Below, in pieces: positions 44,596 through 54,795 of a stretch of DNA of 64,000 nt. Position 1 is the first letter of the stretch, and every line of letters begins with the position of its first letter. Where the stretch lies: the NCBI RefSeq assembly GCF_001575205.1, contig NZ_LSRE01000012.1, forward strand, positions 62,001 to 126,000. The letters run 5' to 3'. The notes beneath the pieces were generated by a model. That model ran no database searches. It was not told the DNA's origin and saw nothing but the letters and a program-made list of their open reading frames with translations. This stretch comes from Tsukamurella pseudospumae (GTDB taxonomy: Bacteria > Actinomycetota > Actinomycetes > Mycobacteriales > Mycobacteriaceae). The position numbers and the translations under genes were made by a program.

Positions 44596-45549
44596 ATGGA
44601 ATCTCTGATCTGGGATCAGCACGCGTGCCTACCGCTCACCGTCGGAGCCGAGGTCGCGCCCCTGGGCCGCTATGCCTCCGGCGTGCCGACGTACGTGTCG
44701 GTCAATGCCGGGTACCGGCCGCAGGCGTACGTCGACTCGATCTCGCTCCTCCGTTCTTGCCGCGCGGCCGTCGAGCGGAATCCGGACCTGGGTCTCGCGG
44801 GCACCGTCGAGGAGGTCGACCGGGTGACCGCGTCGGGGCGGATCGCCGTCGCCTTCGATCTCGAGGATGCGAATCCGCTCGACGGTGACCTCGACAACCT
44901 CGCCGAGCTCGCTCGACTCGGCGTCCGGACGATCGGCCCGACCTACAACCACGCGAACCGTGCGGGCGGCGGCTGCCTCGATGCGAACGACGACGGTCTG
45001 ACTCGCTGGGGGAGTGACCTGGTCGCTCGGATGAACGAGGTGGGCGTCGTCCCGGACGGATCCCACTGCGGCCGTAGGACGGGACTCGGGATCTCCGCGG
45101 CATCGTCGGGCCCGACGGTCTACAGCCATTCCTGCATGGCAGGCGTGTGGGAGCATCCGCGCAACATCACCGACGAACAGGCCCGGGCGTGCGCCGAGAC
45201 CGGTGGCGTCGTCGGCATCACCGGTGTGGGGATCTTCCTCGGGCCCAACACCCCGACGTTGGAGGCGATGGCCCGGCATCTCGAGTACGCCGTGGAGCTC
45301 GTCGGGATCGACCACGTGGGCGTGAGCACGGATCACTCCTTCGACGCCGACGACTTCCGCACCGAGATCGCAACGAATCCGGGCCTGTTCGACGAGTCGT
45401 ACACCCGATGGGGGCCGATCCAGTGGGTGCCTCCCGAGGAGTTCATCCGCCTGGCCGCGTTCCTCGCGGGCCGCGGATGGGCGCCGTCCGACATCGCGGC
45501 GGTGACGGGTGGCAACTTCCTGCGAGTCGCGCGGGCGACCTGGCGCTGA
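44596..45549 (+). CDS. Membrane-dipeptidase family protein (peptidase M19)
   Basis: The 317-residue protein is of the M19 renal-dipeptidase family of amidohydrolases: IWDQHACLPLT (DxH replaced by DQH), AFDLEDANPLDGDLDNLAEL, DGSHCGRRTGLGISAASSGP, YSHSCMAGVWEHPRNITDEQ and HVGVSTDHSFD. It probably hydrolyses D-amino acid-containing dipeptides. ATG 44596 has no ribosome-binding site but a -10-like CACACT ends 7 nt upstream, suggesting a leaderless transcript. It diverges from the ABC exporter. Confidence 0.88.
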   Translation: MESLIWDQHACLPLTVGAEVAPLGRYASGVPTYVSVNAGYRPQAYVDSISLLRSCRAAVERNPDLGLAGTVEEVDRVTASGRIAVAFDLEDANPLDGDLDNLAELARLGVRTIGPTYNHANRAGGGCLDANDDGLTRWGSDLVARMNEVGVVPDGSHCGRRTGLGISAASSGPTVYSHSCMAGVWEHPRNITDEQARACAETGGVVGITGVGIFLGPNTPTLEAMARHLEYAVELVGIDHVGVSTDHSFDADDFRTEIATNPGLFDESYTRWGPIQWVPPEEFIRLAAFLAGRGWAPSDIAAVTGGNFLRVARATWR

Positions 45550-45565
45550 GCGCCGCGGCAGACGT

Positions 45566-45634
45566 CCTCGCGCGCAGCAGGTATCCCCGCTCGCGACGCG
45601 GATTCTCGGGGCGAGCGGAGGTATCTGCGGGGAC
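45566..45634. repeat. Dispersed hairpin repeat, copy B
   Basis: This 69-bp element is homologous to 26068-26137. Its hairpin is CCCCGCTCGC paired with GCGAGCGGAG (one mismatch) around CGCGGATTC. It lies between the dipeptidase and the SpoIID-domain genes, in the 205-bp intergenic region. Confidence 0.8.
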
Positions 45635-45754
45635 GGGCGATCGGTGCGGCGGCGTGGGCGGTCCTTGACATCTCCTAGGATTTACATGAGTCTCAATAAC
45701 AACAACAGCAACATTCGTCACAGAATGTCGCGCCGCGACCGAAGGAGACATCGG

Positions 45755-46672
45755 ATGCCCGTGTGGATCGACGGAGGCCCCCGTCGCTCTCCGCGTGCCC
45801 TGGCGACCCGCGCGGCGCTGGTCGCGGTAGCGCCCGCGCTGGTCATCGGCGGGGCGCTAGTCGGATCGGGCGAACTGCCTGCGACCACGCTGGTCGACGG
45901 GCCCAACGACACCGCACCGGGCGGCGCCGGCGGACACGGCCGCGGCATGAGCCAGCTCGGCGCGCTCACCTATGCCAAGCAGGGCTGGAACGCCGAGCAG
46001 ATCCTGGCCAAGTACTACCCGGGTACCACGCTGGGGCGGGTGAACACCGGCCTGCCGATCACCGTCCGGCTGACCAACCAGAGCCGACTCGACGTCGTCG
46101 CCCCCGCGGGCGGCATGATCGCGGGGAAGTCCCTGGCCCCCGGTCAGGCGGTCAGCATCAGCGGGACCACGGCGACGGTGCGCTCGGGCTGCGGCGGGCA
46201 GGTGCTCGGGACGCTCGAGGTGCCCGACGCCACCGTCAGCCCGTTGACGAACGACCAGTCCCTCGCCCCGAACCAGGTGCTGCGGTTCTGCGGCAGCAAC
46301 GCCGGCTACCGGGGGCGGCTCACGGCCCGGCCCGATGGCGTGATCAACGTCGTCGGCATCGAGGACTACGTGCGCAGCGTGGTTCCGGTCGAGAACTCGC
46401 CGGGCTGGGCGGATCAGGGCGGTACCGCCGCGCTGCAGGCCCAGGCCATCGCCGCCCGGTCCTACGCCCTCGTCCGCGGCGCCGCGCGGGGCGAGGAGTT
46501 CGACGACACGCAGGGCTCGCAGGTGTACGGCGGGATCGACAAGGAGGATCCGCGCACCGACGCCGCCGTGTCCAGCACGAGCGGTCTGGTCATGGCTCAG
46601 AACGGCCGCGTCTACGAGACCGAGTACGGCGCCTCCCGCGCGGACGATCCGGCGGTCGACCCCGTCCGGTGA
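45755..46672 (+). CDS. SpoIID/LytB-domain secreted protein, apparently shortened
   Basis: The 305-residue protein has an N-terminal signal anchor (LATRAALVAVAPALVIGGAL) and then GHGRGMSQLGALTYAKQGWN, followed by the SpoIID core: VNVVGIEDYVRSVVPVENSP, AALQAQAIAARSYALVRG, TDAAVSSTSGLVMAQNGRVY. SpoIID-like proteins bind or cleave peptidoglycan glycan. ATG 45755 is preceded by GAAGGAGA at 6 bp, decisive over ATG 45686 and 45725. The C-terminus ends shortly after ETEYGAS, where family members usually continue with SSxGG and about 60 or more residues. A 3' truncation or recent frameshift is suspected. Confidence 0.85.
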   Translation: MPVWIDGGPRRSPRALATRAALVAVAPALVIGGALVGSGELPATTLVDGPNDTAPGGAGGHGRGMSQLGALTYAKQGWNAEQILAKYYPGTTLGRVNTGLPITVRLTNQSRLDVVAPAGGMIAGKSLAPGQAVSISGTTATVRSGCGGQVLGTLEVPDATVSPLTNDQSLAPNQVLRFCGSNAGYRGRLTARPDGVINVVGIEDYVRSVVPVENSPGWADQGGTAALQAQAIAARSYALVRGAARGEEFDDTQGSQVYGGIDKEDPRTDAAVSSTSGLVMAQNGRVYETEYGASRADDPAVDPVR

Positions 46673-46783
46673 TCCGGGGCGGCACCGTCGCGGTCGGCAC
46701 CGTCGGGCTCCCGTACCGATCGTCGTCAGGCGTGTGCCCCGAGCGCCGTGGACGCGGGGACCGTTCCCAGTAGGCTGAACCGT

Positions 46784-47794
46784 ATGGCGAAGTTGCAGCT
46801 CGGGTACAAGGCATCGGCGGAGCAGTTCGGGCCCCGCGAGTTGGTGGAGATCGCGGTCGCGGCGGAGGCCGCGGGCATGGACTCGGTCGCGGTGAGCGAC
46901 CACTTCCAGCCGTGGCGGGTGAACGGCGGGCACGCCCCGTTCTCCCTGGCGTGGATGGCGGCGGTGGGCGAGCGCACCGAGCGCGTGAAGATCGGTACAT
47001 CGGTGATGACCCCGACCTTCCGGTACAACCCCGCGGTGATCGCGCAGGCCTTCGCGAGCATGGCGTGCATGTACCCGGACCGCATCTTCCTGGGCGCGGG
47101 AACCGGCGAGGCGCTCAACGAGTACGCCACCGGTTTCCAGGGCGAGTGGCCCGAGTTCAAGGAGCGGTTCGCGCGGCTGCGCGAGTCCGTCCGCCTCATG
47201 CGCGAACTGTGGTCGGGTGAGATCACGAACTTCGAGGGCGAGTACTACCACACCAAGGACGCCGTCCTCTTCGACATTCCGGAGCGCCCCGTGCCGGTCT
47301 ACATCGCCGCGGGCGGACCTGTCGTGGCCAAGTACGCGGGCCGCGTGGGCGACGGCATGATCTGCACCTCCGGCAAGGGCATGGAGCTCTACACCGACAA
47401 GCTCATCCCCGCCGCTCAGGAGGGGGCGGGCCTCGGGGGGCGCGACTTCGGCGCGCTCGACAAGATGATCGAGATCAAGATCAGCTACGACCCGGATCCC
47501 GAACTGGCGCTGGAGAACACGCGCTTCTGGGCGCCGCTCTCGCTCACTGCGGAGCAGAAGCACTCGGTGAACTCGAGCGCCGAGATGGAGCGCCTCGCCG
47601 ACGAGCTGCCGATCGAGCAGGTCGCCAAGCGCTGGATCGTCTCCTCGGATCCCGACGAGGCCGTGGCCGCCGTCAAGCAGTACGTGGATGCGGGCCTGAA
47701 CCACCTCGTGTTCCACGCCCCCGGCCACGACCAGCGGCGGTTCCTGACCAACTTCCAGCGCGATCTCGAGCCCCGCCTGCGCGCGCTCGGCTGA
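46784..47794 (+). CDS. fgd1: F420-dependent glucose-6-phosphate dehydrogenase
   Basis: The 336-residue protein is nearly colinear with M. tuberculosis Fgd1: [109 protein letters not shown]. It oxidises glucose-6-phosphate and reduces coenzyme F420. ATG 46784 follows a -10-like TAGGCT by 7 nt with no ribosome-binding site, so it is probably leaderless. As in M. tuberculosis it precedes pta and ackA. Confidence 0.97.
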   Translation: MAKLQLGYKASAEQFGPRELVEIAVAAEAAGMDSVAVSDHFQPWRVNGGHAPFSLAWMAAVGERTERVKIGTSVMTPTFRYNPAVIAQAFASMACMYPDRIFLGAGTGEALNEYATGFQGEWPEFKERFARLRESVRLMRELWSGEITNFEGEYYHTKDAVLFDIPERPVPVYIAAGGPVVAKYAGRVGDGMICTSGKGMELYTDKLIPAAQEGAGLGGRDFGALDKMIEIKISYDPDPELALENTRFWAPLSLTAEQKHSVNSSAEMERLADELPIEQVAKRWIVSSDPDEAVAAVKQYVDAGLNHLVFHAPGHDQRRFLTNFQRDLEPRLRALG

Positions 47795-47818
47795 CCCTCG
47801 GCTGGAAGAGTGGAGCTC

Positions 47819-49969
47819 ATGGCCGCGGATCGAGCACCGAAGACGACCAGTATCTACATCGCCTCTCCGGAGGGCGATACGGGCAAGTCCACCATCGCGC
47901 TCGGCGCGATGAACCTGCTCACGTCCACCGGCTGGACGATCGGGGTGTTCCGGCCGATCCCGCGGTCCACCGGCGACCAGCGCGACTACATCCTGGAACT
48001 GCTCATCGAGCAGGCGACCGCCGAACTCGACTACGACGAGTGCATCGGAGTGAGTTACGAGCAGGTGCACGAGGACCCGGACGCGGCGATCGCCGAGATC
48101 GTGAGCCGTTTCCACGCCGTCGCCGACAAGTGCGACTTCGTGCTGGTCCTCGGCTCCGACTACACCGATGTCACCACGCCGACCGAGCTGTCCTTCAACG
48201 CCCGGATCGCCGCGAACCTCGGAGCGTCGATCCTGCTGGCGGTCAAGGCCCTGGACCGCACGCCCGAGCAGGTCGTCTCGGTGGCGGAGCAGTGCATGGC
48301 CGAGATCCGGGCCAACCACGCGCACACGGCCGCGATCATCGCCAACCGGTGCGCGCCGGAACAGCGCGAGGCGGTCTGCGAGGCGCTCAAGGCCGACACC
48401 GGGCTGCCCGTCTGGGCGCTGCCGGAGGAGCCCGTGCTCACCGCGCCGACCATCGGCGAGCTCATGGACGCGATGGACGGCAAACTGCTGTGGGGAGACC
48501 CGGAGCTGCTCTCCCGCGAGGCGATGTCGGTGCTGGTCGCAGGTATGACGGCCGAGCACAGCCTCGAACGGGTCACAGAGGGCGTCGCCGTCATCGCCGC
48601 GGGTGATCGCTCCGAGGTGTTGCTCGCGATGGTCACCGCGCACCGCGCCGCAGGCTTCCCGTCGCTGGCCGGGATCATCCTCAACGGCGGATACATGCCG
48701 CACCCGGTGACCGCCGCGCTGGTCGACGGGCTCGCGCCCAACGTGCCGATCATCTCCGTCGAGCACGGTACGTACGAGACCGCCCGGCTGGCCGCGAAGA
48801 CCCGCGGGCGCGTCGGTCCCGGCTCGGAGCGCAAGGTGGACCTCGCGATCGCGCTCACCGAGAAGCACGTGGTCTCGGAGGCTCTGCTCGAGGCGCTGCA
48901 GGTGTCGAACCCGGGCGTCGTGACCCCGCAGATGTTCGAGTACAACCTCATCGCCCGGGCGCGCGCCGACCGCAAGCGCATCGTGCTGCCCGAGGGCGGC
49001 GACGATCGCATCCTGCGGGCGGCCGGCCGACTGCTGCAACGCGAGGTGGCCGATCTGACCATCCTCGGCCAGGAGTCCCGGGTGCGGGCCCGGGCCGCGG
49101 AACTCGGCGTCGACCTCGGGGACACCGACGTGATCGACCCGAAGCGTGCGACCGACCTCGTCGACAAGTTCGCCCAGGCCTACTACGAGCTGCGCAAGCA
49201 CAAGGGCATGACGCTGGAGCGCGCCGCCGAGGCCGTGGTGGACGTGAGCTACTTCGGCACGATGATGGTCCATCTCGGCATGGCGGACGGCATGGTCTCC
49301 GGTGCGGCGCACACCACGGCGCACACCATCCGCCCCTCGTTCGAGATCATCAAGACCCAGCCCGGCGTGTCGACGGTGTCGTCCATCTTCCTGATGTGCC
49401 TGGCCGACAAGGTGCTCGCCTACGGCGACTGTGCGGTGGTGCCGGACCCGACGGAGACCCAGCTGGCGGACATCGCCATCTCGTCGGCGCAGACCGCCGC
49501 GCAGTTCGACATCGACCCGCGGGTCGCGATGCTCTCCTACTCGACGGGCGAATCCGGTACGGGCGCCGATGTGGACAAGGTGCGCGCAGCCACCGCGCTG
49601 GTCCGTGAGCGCTCTCCGGAACTGTTGGTGGAGGGCCCGATCCAGTACGACGCCGCCGTCGATCCCGGCGTGGCGGCGTCGAAGATGCCCGACTCCCCGG
49701 TGGCCGGTCAGGCGACGGTGCTCGTCTTCCCCGACCTCAACACCGGCAACAACACCTACAAGGCGGTGCAACGCTCGGCGGGCGCCATCGCGATCGGCCC
49801 TGTGCTGCAGGGCCTCAACGCGCCGATCAACGACCTCTCCCGCGGGGCGCTGGTCGAGGACATCGTCAACACCGTGGCGATCACCGCGATCCAGGCGCAG
49901 GCCTTCGCCCCGGAGCGGAGCGGGCACGGGGCGACGGCCGAGCCGGCCGCAGGAAAGGGACAGTCATGA
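47819..49969 (+). CDS. pta: Phosphate acetyltransferase Pta (long form)
   Basis: The 716-residue protein has an N-terminal P-loop/DRTGG region ([20 protein letters not shown]), a linker, and a C-terminal phosphotransacetylase domain ([76 protein letters not shown]). It interconverts acetyl-CoA and acetyl phosphate. ATG 47819 has GGAAGAG 9 bp upstream; GTG 47810 is less likely. The gene overlaps ackA by ATGA. Confidence 0.96.
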   Translation: MAADRAPKTTSIYIASPEGDTGKSTIALGAMNLLTSTGWTIGVFRPIPRSTGDQRDYILELLIEQATAELDYDECIGVSYEQVHEDPDAAIAEIVSRFHAVADKCDFVLVLGSDYTDVTTPTELSFNARIAANLGASILLAVKALDRTPEQVVSVAEQCMAEIRANHAHTAAIIANRCAPEQREAVCEALKADTGLPVWALPEEPVLTAPTIGELMDAMDGKLLWGDPELLSREAMSVLVAGMTAEHSLERVTEGVAVIAAGDRSEVLLAMVTAHRAAGFPSLAGIILNGGYMPHPVTAALVDGLAPNVPIISVEHGTYETARLAAKTRGRVGPGSERKVDLAIALTEKHVVSEALLEALQVSNPGVVTPQMFEYNLIARARADRKRIVLPEGGDDRILRAAGRLLQREVADLTILGQESRVRARAAELGVDLGDTDVIDPKRATDLVDKFAQAYYELRKHKGMTLERAAEAVVDVSYFGTMMVHLGMADGMVSGAAHTTAHTIRPSFEIIKTQPGVSTVSSIFLMCLADKVLAYGDCAVVPDPTETQLADIAISSAQTAAQFDIDPRVAMLSYSTGESGTGADVDKVRAATALVRERSPELLVEGPIQYDAAVDPGVAASKMPDSPVAGQATVLVFPDLNTGNNTYKAVQRSAGAIAIGPVLQGLNAPINDLSRGALVEDIVNTVAITAIQAQAFAPERSGHGATAEPAAGKGQS

Positions 49970-51123
49970 ACGCGGTCGCGGGAGCGGTCCTGGTCCTCAA
50001 CTCGGGCTCGTCGTCGCTGAAGTATCAGCTGCTGCACCCGGATTCGGGTGAGGTGGTGCACGGCGGCATCGTCGAGCGGATCGGCGAGGCCGAGGTGCCC
50101 GATCACAAGGCCGCGCTGCGCCTGGTGTTCGACGAGTTCGCCGCGCGCGGACTGGACCTGACCGACGGTGCGGGGAGCCCGGAGGGGCTCGTCGCCGTCG
50201 GGCACCGAGTGGTGCACGGCGGTCGCAGTTTCCACTCGCCCACCGTGATCGATGATCACGTTCTGGCGGAGATCCGCCGGCTCAGTTCGCTGGCGCCGCT
50301 GCACAACCCGGCGAACGCGCAGGGCATCGAGGTCGCCCGAGAGCTGCTGCCGGGGGTCAAGCAGGTGGCCGTGTTCGACACGGCCTTCTTCTTCGACCTG
50401 CCCGCCGCGGCAGCGACCTACGCGATCGACCGCGAGCTCGCGGAGGAGCACGCGTTGCGGCGCTACGGCTTCCACGGGACCTCGCACGAGTACGTCTCGC
50501 AGCGGGCGGCGGCGTTCCTCGGCCGGCCGACCGCCGAGGTGAGCCAGATCGTGCTGCACCTGGGCAACGGCGCCTCGGCCTCCGCCGTCCGCGGGGGCCG
50601 CGCCGTCGACACGTCGATGGGACTCACCCCGCTCGAGGGCCTCGTCATGGGCACTCGGTCCGGCGACATCGACCCGGGTCTCGTGTTGCACCTGGGGCGA
50701 TCCCTCGGGATGGGCATCGACGAGATCGACGCCCTCCTCAACCGCCGGTCGGGCCTGAAGGGGATCGCGGGCGAGAACGACTTCCGCGCGCTGAGCGCCC
50801 TCATCGCGCAGGGCGACGAGCACGCGAAGCTGGCCTACGACGTGTACATCCATCGACTGCGGCGGTACATCGGCGCGTACCTGGTCGACCTCGGCGGGGC
50901 CGACGCGATCAGCTTCACGGCCGGCGTCGGCGAGAACGCCGCGCAGGTCCGGGCCGACGCCCTCGCCGGGCTGGAGGGATTCGGCATCGTCGTCGACCCC
51001 GAACGGAACGCCGGCCGGATCTCCGAACCCACCCGGATCTCGCCCGACGACGCCCCCGTCGCCGTGCTCGTGATCCCGACCAACGAGGAGCTCGCGATCG
51101 CGCGCGAAGCAGCGGCGCTCTGA
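49966..51123 (+). CDS. ackA: Acetate kinase AckA
   Basis: The 385-residue protein has the ASKHA start [98 protein letters not shown] and [20 protein letters not shown]. It makes ATP and acetate from acetyl phosphate. It is coupled to pta by ATGA and to the cyclase gene by TGATG. Confidence 0.97.
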   Translation: MNAVAGAVLVLNSGSSSLKYQLLHPDSGEVVHGGIVERIGEAEVPDHKAALRLVFDEFAARGLDLTDGAGSPEGLVAVGHRVVHGGRSFHSPTVIDDHVLAEIRRLSSLAPLHNPANAQGIEVARELLPGVKQVAVFDTAFFFDLPAAAATYAIDRELAEEHALRRYGFHGTSHEYVSQRAAAFLGRPTAEVSQIVLHLGNGASASAVRGGRAVDTSMGLTPLEGLVMGTRSGDIDPGLVLHLGRSLGMGIDEIDALLNRRSGLKGIAGENDFRALSALIAQGDEHAKLAYDVYIHRLRRYIGAYLVDLGGADAISFTAGVGENAAQVRADALAGLEGFGIVVDPERNAGRISEPTRISPDDAPVAVLVIPTNEELAIAREAAAL

Positions 51124-52685
51124 TGCCCCTCGGGCGCCCGGCGAGGATCGAGGACGACGGCGGCGACTTCGGATCGCCGCTCCTCGGCACGCGCACGGAG
51201 GGCGCCCGGCAACGGCGGCTGCGAACCGTCCTGCTGCTCAGTGGAGCCACGACCATCGCGACGATCGTCGGCGCCGGCTACGCGACCATGCTCATCATGG
51301 TGGGGCTGCCCGAGCCCTCGGTGCTGCGGCCGGAGCTGCGCGTCGTCAACGCGGTGGGGGTGCCCTCCTACGTGCTCGCCGGCGTCCTGGTGGGATTCGG
51401 GTACGCGACGTTCACGGTCCACCGCGCCCTGCACTGGTCGGGGCTGGACGTTCCGCCGACCGAGCGGGAGGCGCGGCGCACATTGGCCCTGCCGCAGCGG
51501 ATCTATCTGTTCGAGCTGTTCAGCTGGTTCCTGGCCGCGGCGCTGTTCGGCCTGATGTACGGCTCGCGGGATGTGCAACTGGTGCCGAAGGTGGTCCTGG
51601 TGCTCGCCGGCGTGGGCCTGTTGACCGCCGGCGTGTGCAAGGTGCTGGCCGAGTTCAGCCTCCGGCCGGTGACGGCGATCGTGCTCCAGACCTACCGTCC
51701 GACACCGAGACATCAGACCCTGCAGGCGCGCTCGCTCGGCCTGTGGTTCCTCGGCTCGGGCCTGCCGACCGCCGGGGTCCTGATGATCGCGCTGTTCGCC
51801 CTCGCCGGCCCGGAGGGGATGACGGTGCGGGGCATGGCCGTCAGCATCTGCGCGGTCGCGGGCGGCGGCATCCTCTCGGGCGTCGTCCTCAATCTCCTCG
51901 GGGTGACGCGGGTGTCCTCGCCGGTCCGCAGCGTGATCGCTGCGATGCGGCGTGTGTCCGAGGGGCGGTACGACACCGAGGTCGTGGTCTACGACGGAAC
52001 CTCACTCGGCGACCTGCAGTCCGGCTTCAACGCCATGGCGGACGGGTTGCGGGAGCGGGAGCGGGTGCGCGACCTCTACGCCCGGCAGGTGGGCGAGCAG
52101 GTGGCCCGCGCGAGCATCGAGCGCGACCCCGAGCTCGGCGGCGTGGAGCAGACCGTGGCGGTGATCTTCATCGACCTCGTGGGGTCGACCGCGCTCGCCG
52201 CGGAGCGCCCCGCAGCCGAGGTGGTCGACATCCTGAACCGCTTCTGCAGCGTCGTCGTGGCCGAGGTCAACAGTCGTGGCGGTCTGGTGAACAAGTTCGA
52301 GGGCGACGCCGTGCTCGCGATCTTCGGCGCGCCCGCCGCCCTGTCGGACCCGGCCGGCGCGGCGCTGTCCGCGTCGCGCGCCATGATGCGGCGCCTCGCC
52401 CGCGAGGTGCCCGAGGTGCGGGCCGGCTGCGGCGTCACCTACGGCACCGTCGTCGCCGGGTACGTGGGCGCGGCGGACCGCTTCGAGTACACGGTGATCG
52501 GCGATCCGGTCAACGAGGCCGCACGGCTCTCTACCTACGCCAAGGCCGACCCGACGGTGCCGTGGGCCTCCGGTTCGGCGTTCGACGCGGCCGAGCCCGC
52601 GGAGCGGCGCCGGTGGCGCGAGGGCCCGACCGAGGTGCTCCGGGGCCGTTCGCATCCGACGTGGATGTTCCTCGCCCGACGGTGA
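51123..52685 (+). CDS. Membrane-bound class III adenylate cyclase
   Basis: The 520-residue protein has about six transmembrane helices (LLLSGATTIATIVGAGYATM and others, to about residue 255), a HAMP-like segment (SSPVRSVIAAMRRVSEGRYD) and a class III cyclase domain (about 340-515). The key residues are present: metal Asp in FIDLVGST and FEGDAVLAIFGAP with its preceding Lys, and GDPVNEAARL for transition-state Asn/Arg. It resembles mycobacterial Rv1318c-Rv1320c/Rv3645 cyclases. It overlaps ackA by TGATG, so cAMP synthesis is tied to the acetate operon. The signal is unknown. Confidence 0.92.
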   Translation: MPLGRPARIEDDGGDFGSPLLGTRTEGARQRRLRTVLLLSGATTIATIVGAGYATMLIMVGLPEPSVLRPELRVVNAVGVPSYVLAGVLVGFGYATFTVHRALHWSGLDVPPTEREARRTLALPQRIYLFELFSWFLAAALFGLMYGSRDVQLVPKVVLVLAGVGLLTAGVCKVLAEFSLRPVTAIVLQTYRPTPRHQTLQARSLGLWFLGSGLPTAGVLMIALFALAGPEGMTVRGMAVSICAVAGGGILSGVVLNLLGVTRVSSPVRSVIAAMRRVSEGRYDTEVVVYDGTSLGDLQSGFNAMADGLRERERVRDLYARQVGEQVARASIERDPELGGVEQTVAVIFIDLVGSTALAAERPAAEVVDILNRFCSVVVAEVNSRGGLVNKFEGDAVLAIFGAPAALSDPAGAALSASRAMMRRLAREVPEVRAGCGVTYGTVVAGYVGAADRFEYTVIGDPVNEAARLSTYAKADPTVPWASGSAFDAAEPAERRRWREGPTEVLRGRSHPTWMFLARR

Positions 52686-52721
52686 CCGCGCCCCGCCCAG
52701 GAGGTCGGCGCGGCGGCGCGA

Positions 52722-53648
52722 TCAGGTGAACGCGGGCAGCTTCGGCGGCAGGGTCTTGAGTACCCACTCGATGGTCACCGGATTGGGCATCGACATCGCG
52801 TTGCCGAGGGTCCGGTCGATGGTCGTCACCCGGTTCTCGCGGCTGACCGCGAGCGCGCGGAAGGCCGTGTCCTCGCTGACCTTCGTGCCGTAGTCGAGGT
52901 AGACCAGCGCGTCCAGATCGAGGACGGCGACCTTCTCCGCGGGGATCTCGGCGTAGAACTTCCCGGCCGGGACCACCGACGAGATCGTCTCGGGCAGTGT
53001 GAAGCCGAGCATCGTCAGCACCTGGCCACGGCCGTCTGTGGTGGCATAGGCGTAGAAGCCGCCGTCGGACTTCGGCAGTACCGTGGCGGCGGTCCGACCG
53101 CGGTACTGCGGGTGCTGCTCCTGGGTACGGCGGATGGTGTTCTCGGTCTTGGTGATCAGCGCGTCGCCCTGGGTGGCGCGCCCGACGCCGGAGGCGATGG
53201 CCCGGACCTGTTCCTGCCAGGGCACACCCCACGCGGCGAACTGCGCCGGCCGGCGGACCACGGGCGCGATCGTCTCGAGCCGGGAGAAGGTGGCGTCGTC
53301 GAAGCCGGAGTTGACCGCGACGATCACGTCGGGCTTACTGGCGGCCAGGGTCTCGAGGGCCTTGGTGTCGAGCTTGGTCCCGGTGCCGAGCAGCATCTGC
53401 GGATTCTTCCCCTGCAGCAGCGGCTTGGCCCACTCACCGACCGGCTCCTTGGCGTCCTGCGCCCACGGTGCGACGAGCACCGGGACCACGCCGAGCGCGA
53501 GGAGGGTGTCCACATCGCCGAGGCCGAGGGAGGCCACGCGCTGCGGGCTCGCGGGCGCCGAACTCGCGGGGCCCGTTTCGGAGGAGGTCCCGCACGCGGT
53601 CACGGTGAGGGACACCAGGATGGCGAGTACCACCGAGATCAGACGCAT
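52722..53648 (-). CDS. Iron-siderophore ABC substrate-binding lipoprotein
   Basis: The 308-residue lipoprotein (signal ending VTACGTSS) belongs to the FecB/FepB family of periplasmic binding proteins: RVASLGLGDVDTLLALGVVP, KPDVIVAVNSGFDDATFSRL, YAEIPAEKVAVLDLDALVYL. It captures ferric siderophore for the divergently encoded permeases and ATPase at 53692-56701. A weak IdeR-like box lies in the 43-bp divergent gap. It ends 36 bp from the convergent cyclase. Confidence 0.9.
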   Translation of the reverse strand: MRLISVVLAILVSLTVTACGTSSETGPASSAPASPQRVASLGLGDVDTLLALGVVPVLVAPWAQDAKEPVGEWAKPLLQGKNPQMLLGTGTKLDTKALETLAASKPDVIVAVNSGFDDATFSRLETIAPVVRRPAQFAAWGVPWQEQVRAIASGVGRATQGDALITKTENTIRRTQEQHPQYRGRTAATVLPKSDGGFYAYATTDGRGQVLTMLGFTLPETISSVVPAGKFYAEIPAEKVAVLDLDALVYLDYGTKVSEDTAFRALAVSRENRVTTIDRTLGNAMSMPNPVTIEWVLKTLPPKLPAFT

Positions 53649-53662
53649 ACCGCCCCTTCCTT

Positions 53663-53681
53663 AGAATGAAGGGCAGCCTAT
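53663..53681. promoter_or_regulatory. IdeR-like box in the Fe-siderophore importer promoter
   Basis: AGAATGAAGGGCAGCCTAT shares only about half the IdeR positions but is palindromic (AGG...CCT) and lies between the divergent binding-protein and permease genes. Iron control is plausible. Confidence 0.4.
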
Positions 53682-53691
53682 CATTACGGAT

Positions 53692-54795
53692 GTGACCGCT
53701 ACATCGACTGAGGAGGCCGCCCCCGGGGCGACGCCTCCCGCGCGCCCGGAGTCCACCTCCGGCGCCGCCCGGCGACGGCGCCGCACGGTCGGGCTCGCCG
53801 TGCTGATCGTGCTACTCGTGGTGACCGTGATCGCGTCGCTCGCGATCGGCTCGCGCAGTCTGGCACCGTCGGACGTGTGGGCCGGTCTGTGGCACCGGTA
53901 CACGACCGGCCCGAACCCGGCCGACGCCGAACTGAACCAGGCCGCGATCATCATCCAGACGCTGCGCGTCCCGCGCACGCTGTTGGCGCTCATCGCCGGC
54001 GCTGCGCTGGCGCTGGCCGGCTCCCTGATCCAGGGCCACACCCGCAATCCCATCGCCGACCCGGGCATCCTCGGCATCACGCAGGGCGCGGCGTTCGCCG
54101 TGGTCTGCGCGACCTTCCTCGGCGGACTGACCGCGCCGATCCAGTACGTGTGGTTCGCGTTCGCGGGCGCGGCGATCGCCGCGGTGGTCGTCTTCGGCCT
54201 TTCCAGCATGGGGCGTGGCGTGTCCTCGCCGCTGACGCTGGTGCTCGCGGGCACCGGTGTGAGCGTCTTCCTCAGCTCGATGACCTCGGCGATCGCGCTC
54301 AGCGACAACGCCTCGCTCGACACGCTGCGGTTCTGGAACGCGGGTGCCGTCGTCGGCCGCGGCTACGACGTGATCGGTGTCGTCGCCCTCCCGATCCTGC
54401 TGGGCGTGATCCTCGCCCTGGCCAACGGCCCGGCCGTCAATCTCCTCAACATGGGCGACGACGTTGCCAAGGGACTGGGCCTGAACATCAACCTCGCGCG
54501 GACCGTCGGCGTGGTGGCGGTGACGATCCTCGTCGGCGCGGCCACGGCGGCGTGCGGCAGCATCGCCTTCCTCGGCCTCATGGTGCCGCACATCGTCCGG
54601 TACTTCACCGGCCCCGACTACCGCTGGCTGCTGCCCTACTCGGCGCTCATGGGCGCCTGGCTGCTGCTCGCGGCCGACATCGTCGGCCGGGTCGTGGCCC
54701 GGCCCGGCGAGCTCGAGGTGGGCATCGTCGTGGCGATGGTCGGTGCGCCCTTCTTCGTGGGACTCGTGTGGTGGCGGAAGGCGGTCCGGGTATGA
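53692..54795 (+). CDS. FecCD-family iron-siderophore permease 1
   Basis: The 367-residue permease has an N-terminal Pro/Ala-rich tail and about nine to ten transmembrane helices in the BtuC/FecCD pattern. The conserved stretch RVPRTLLALIAGAALALAGS is followed by QGHTRNPIADPGILGITQGA, and the late motif is GSIAFLGLMVPHIVRYFTGP. It forms the membrane channel with the second permease. It starts at GTG 53692 and overlaps the next gene by ATGA. Confidence 0.94.
   Translation: MTATSTEEAAPGATPPARPESTSGAARRRRRTVGLAVLIVLLVVTVIASLAIGSRSLAPSDVWAGLWHRYTTGPNPADAELNQAAIIIQTLRVPRTLLALIAGAALALAGSLIQGHTRNPIADPGILGITQGAAFAVVCATFLGGLTAPIQYVWFAFAGAAIAAVVVFGLSSMGRGVSSPLTLVLAGTGVSVFLSSMTSAIALSDNASLDTLRFWNAGAVVGRGYDVIGVVALPILLGVILALANGPAVNLLNMGDDVAKGLGLNINLARTVGVVAVTILVGAATAACGSIAFLGLMVPHIVRYFTGPDYRWLLPYSALMGAWLLLAADIVGRVVARPGELEVGIVVAMVGAPFFVGLVWWRKAVRV

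Noticed and set aside
45857-49927. Very long minus-strand open frame (about 1,356 codons) across fgd1 and pta
   Set aside because: It is antisense to well-recognised genes; stop-free antisense frames are common at 70 percent GC. The translation is Arg/His/Gly-rich with no domain.
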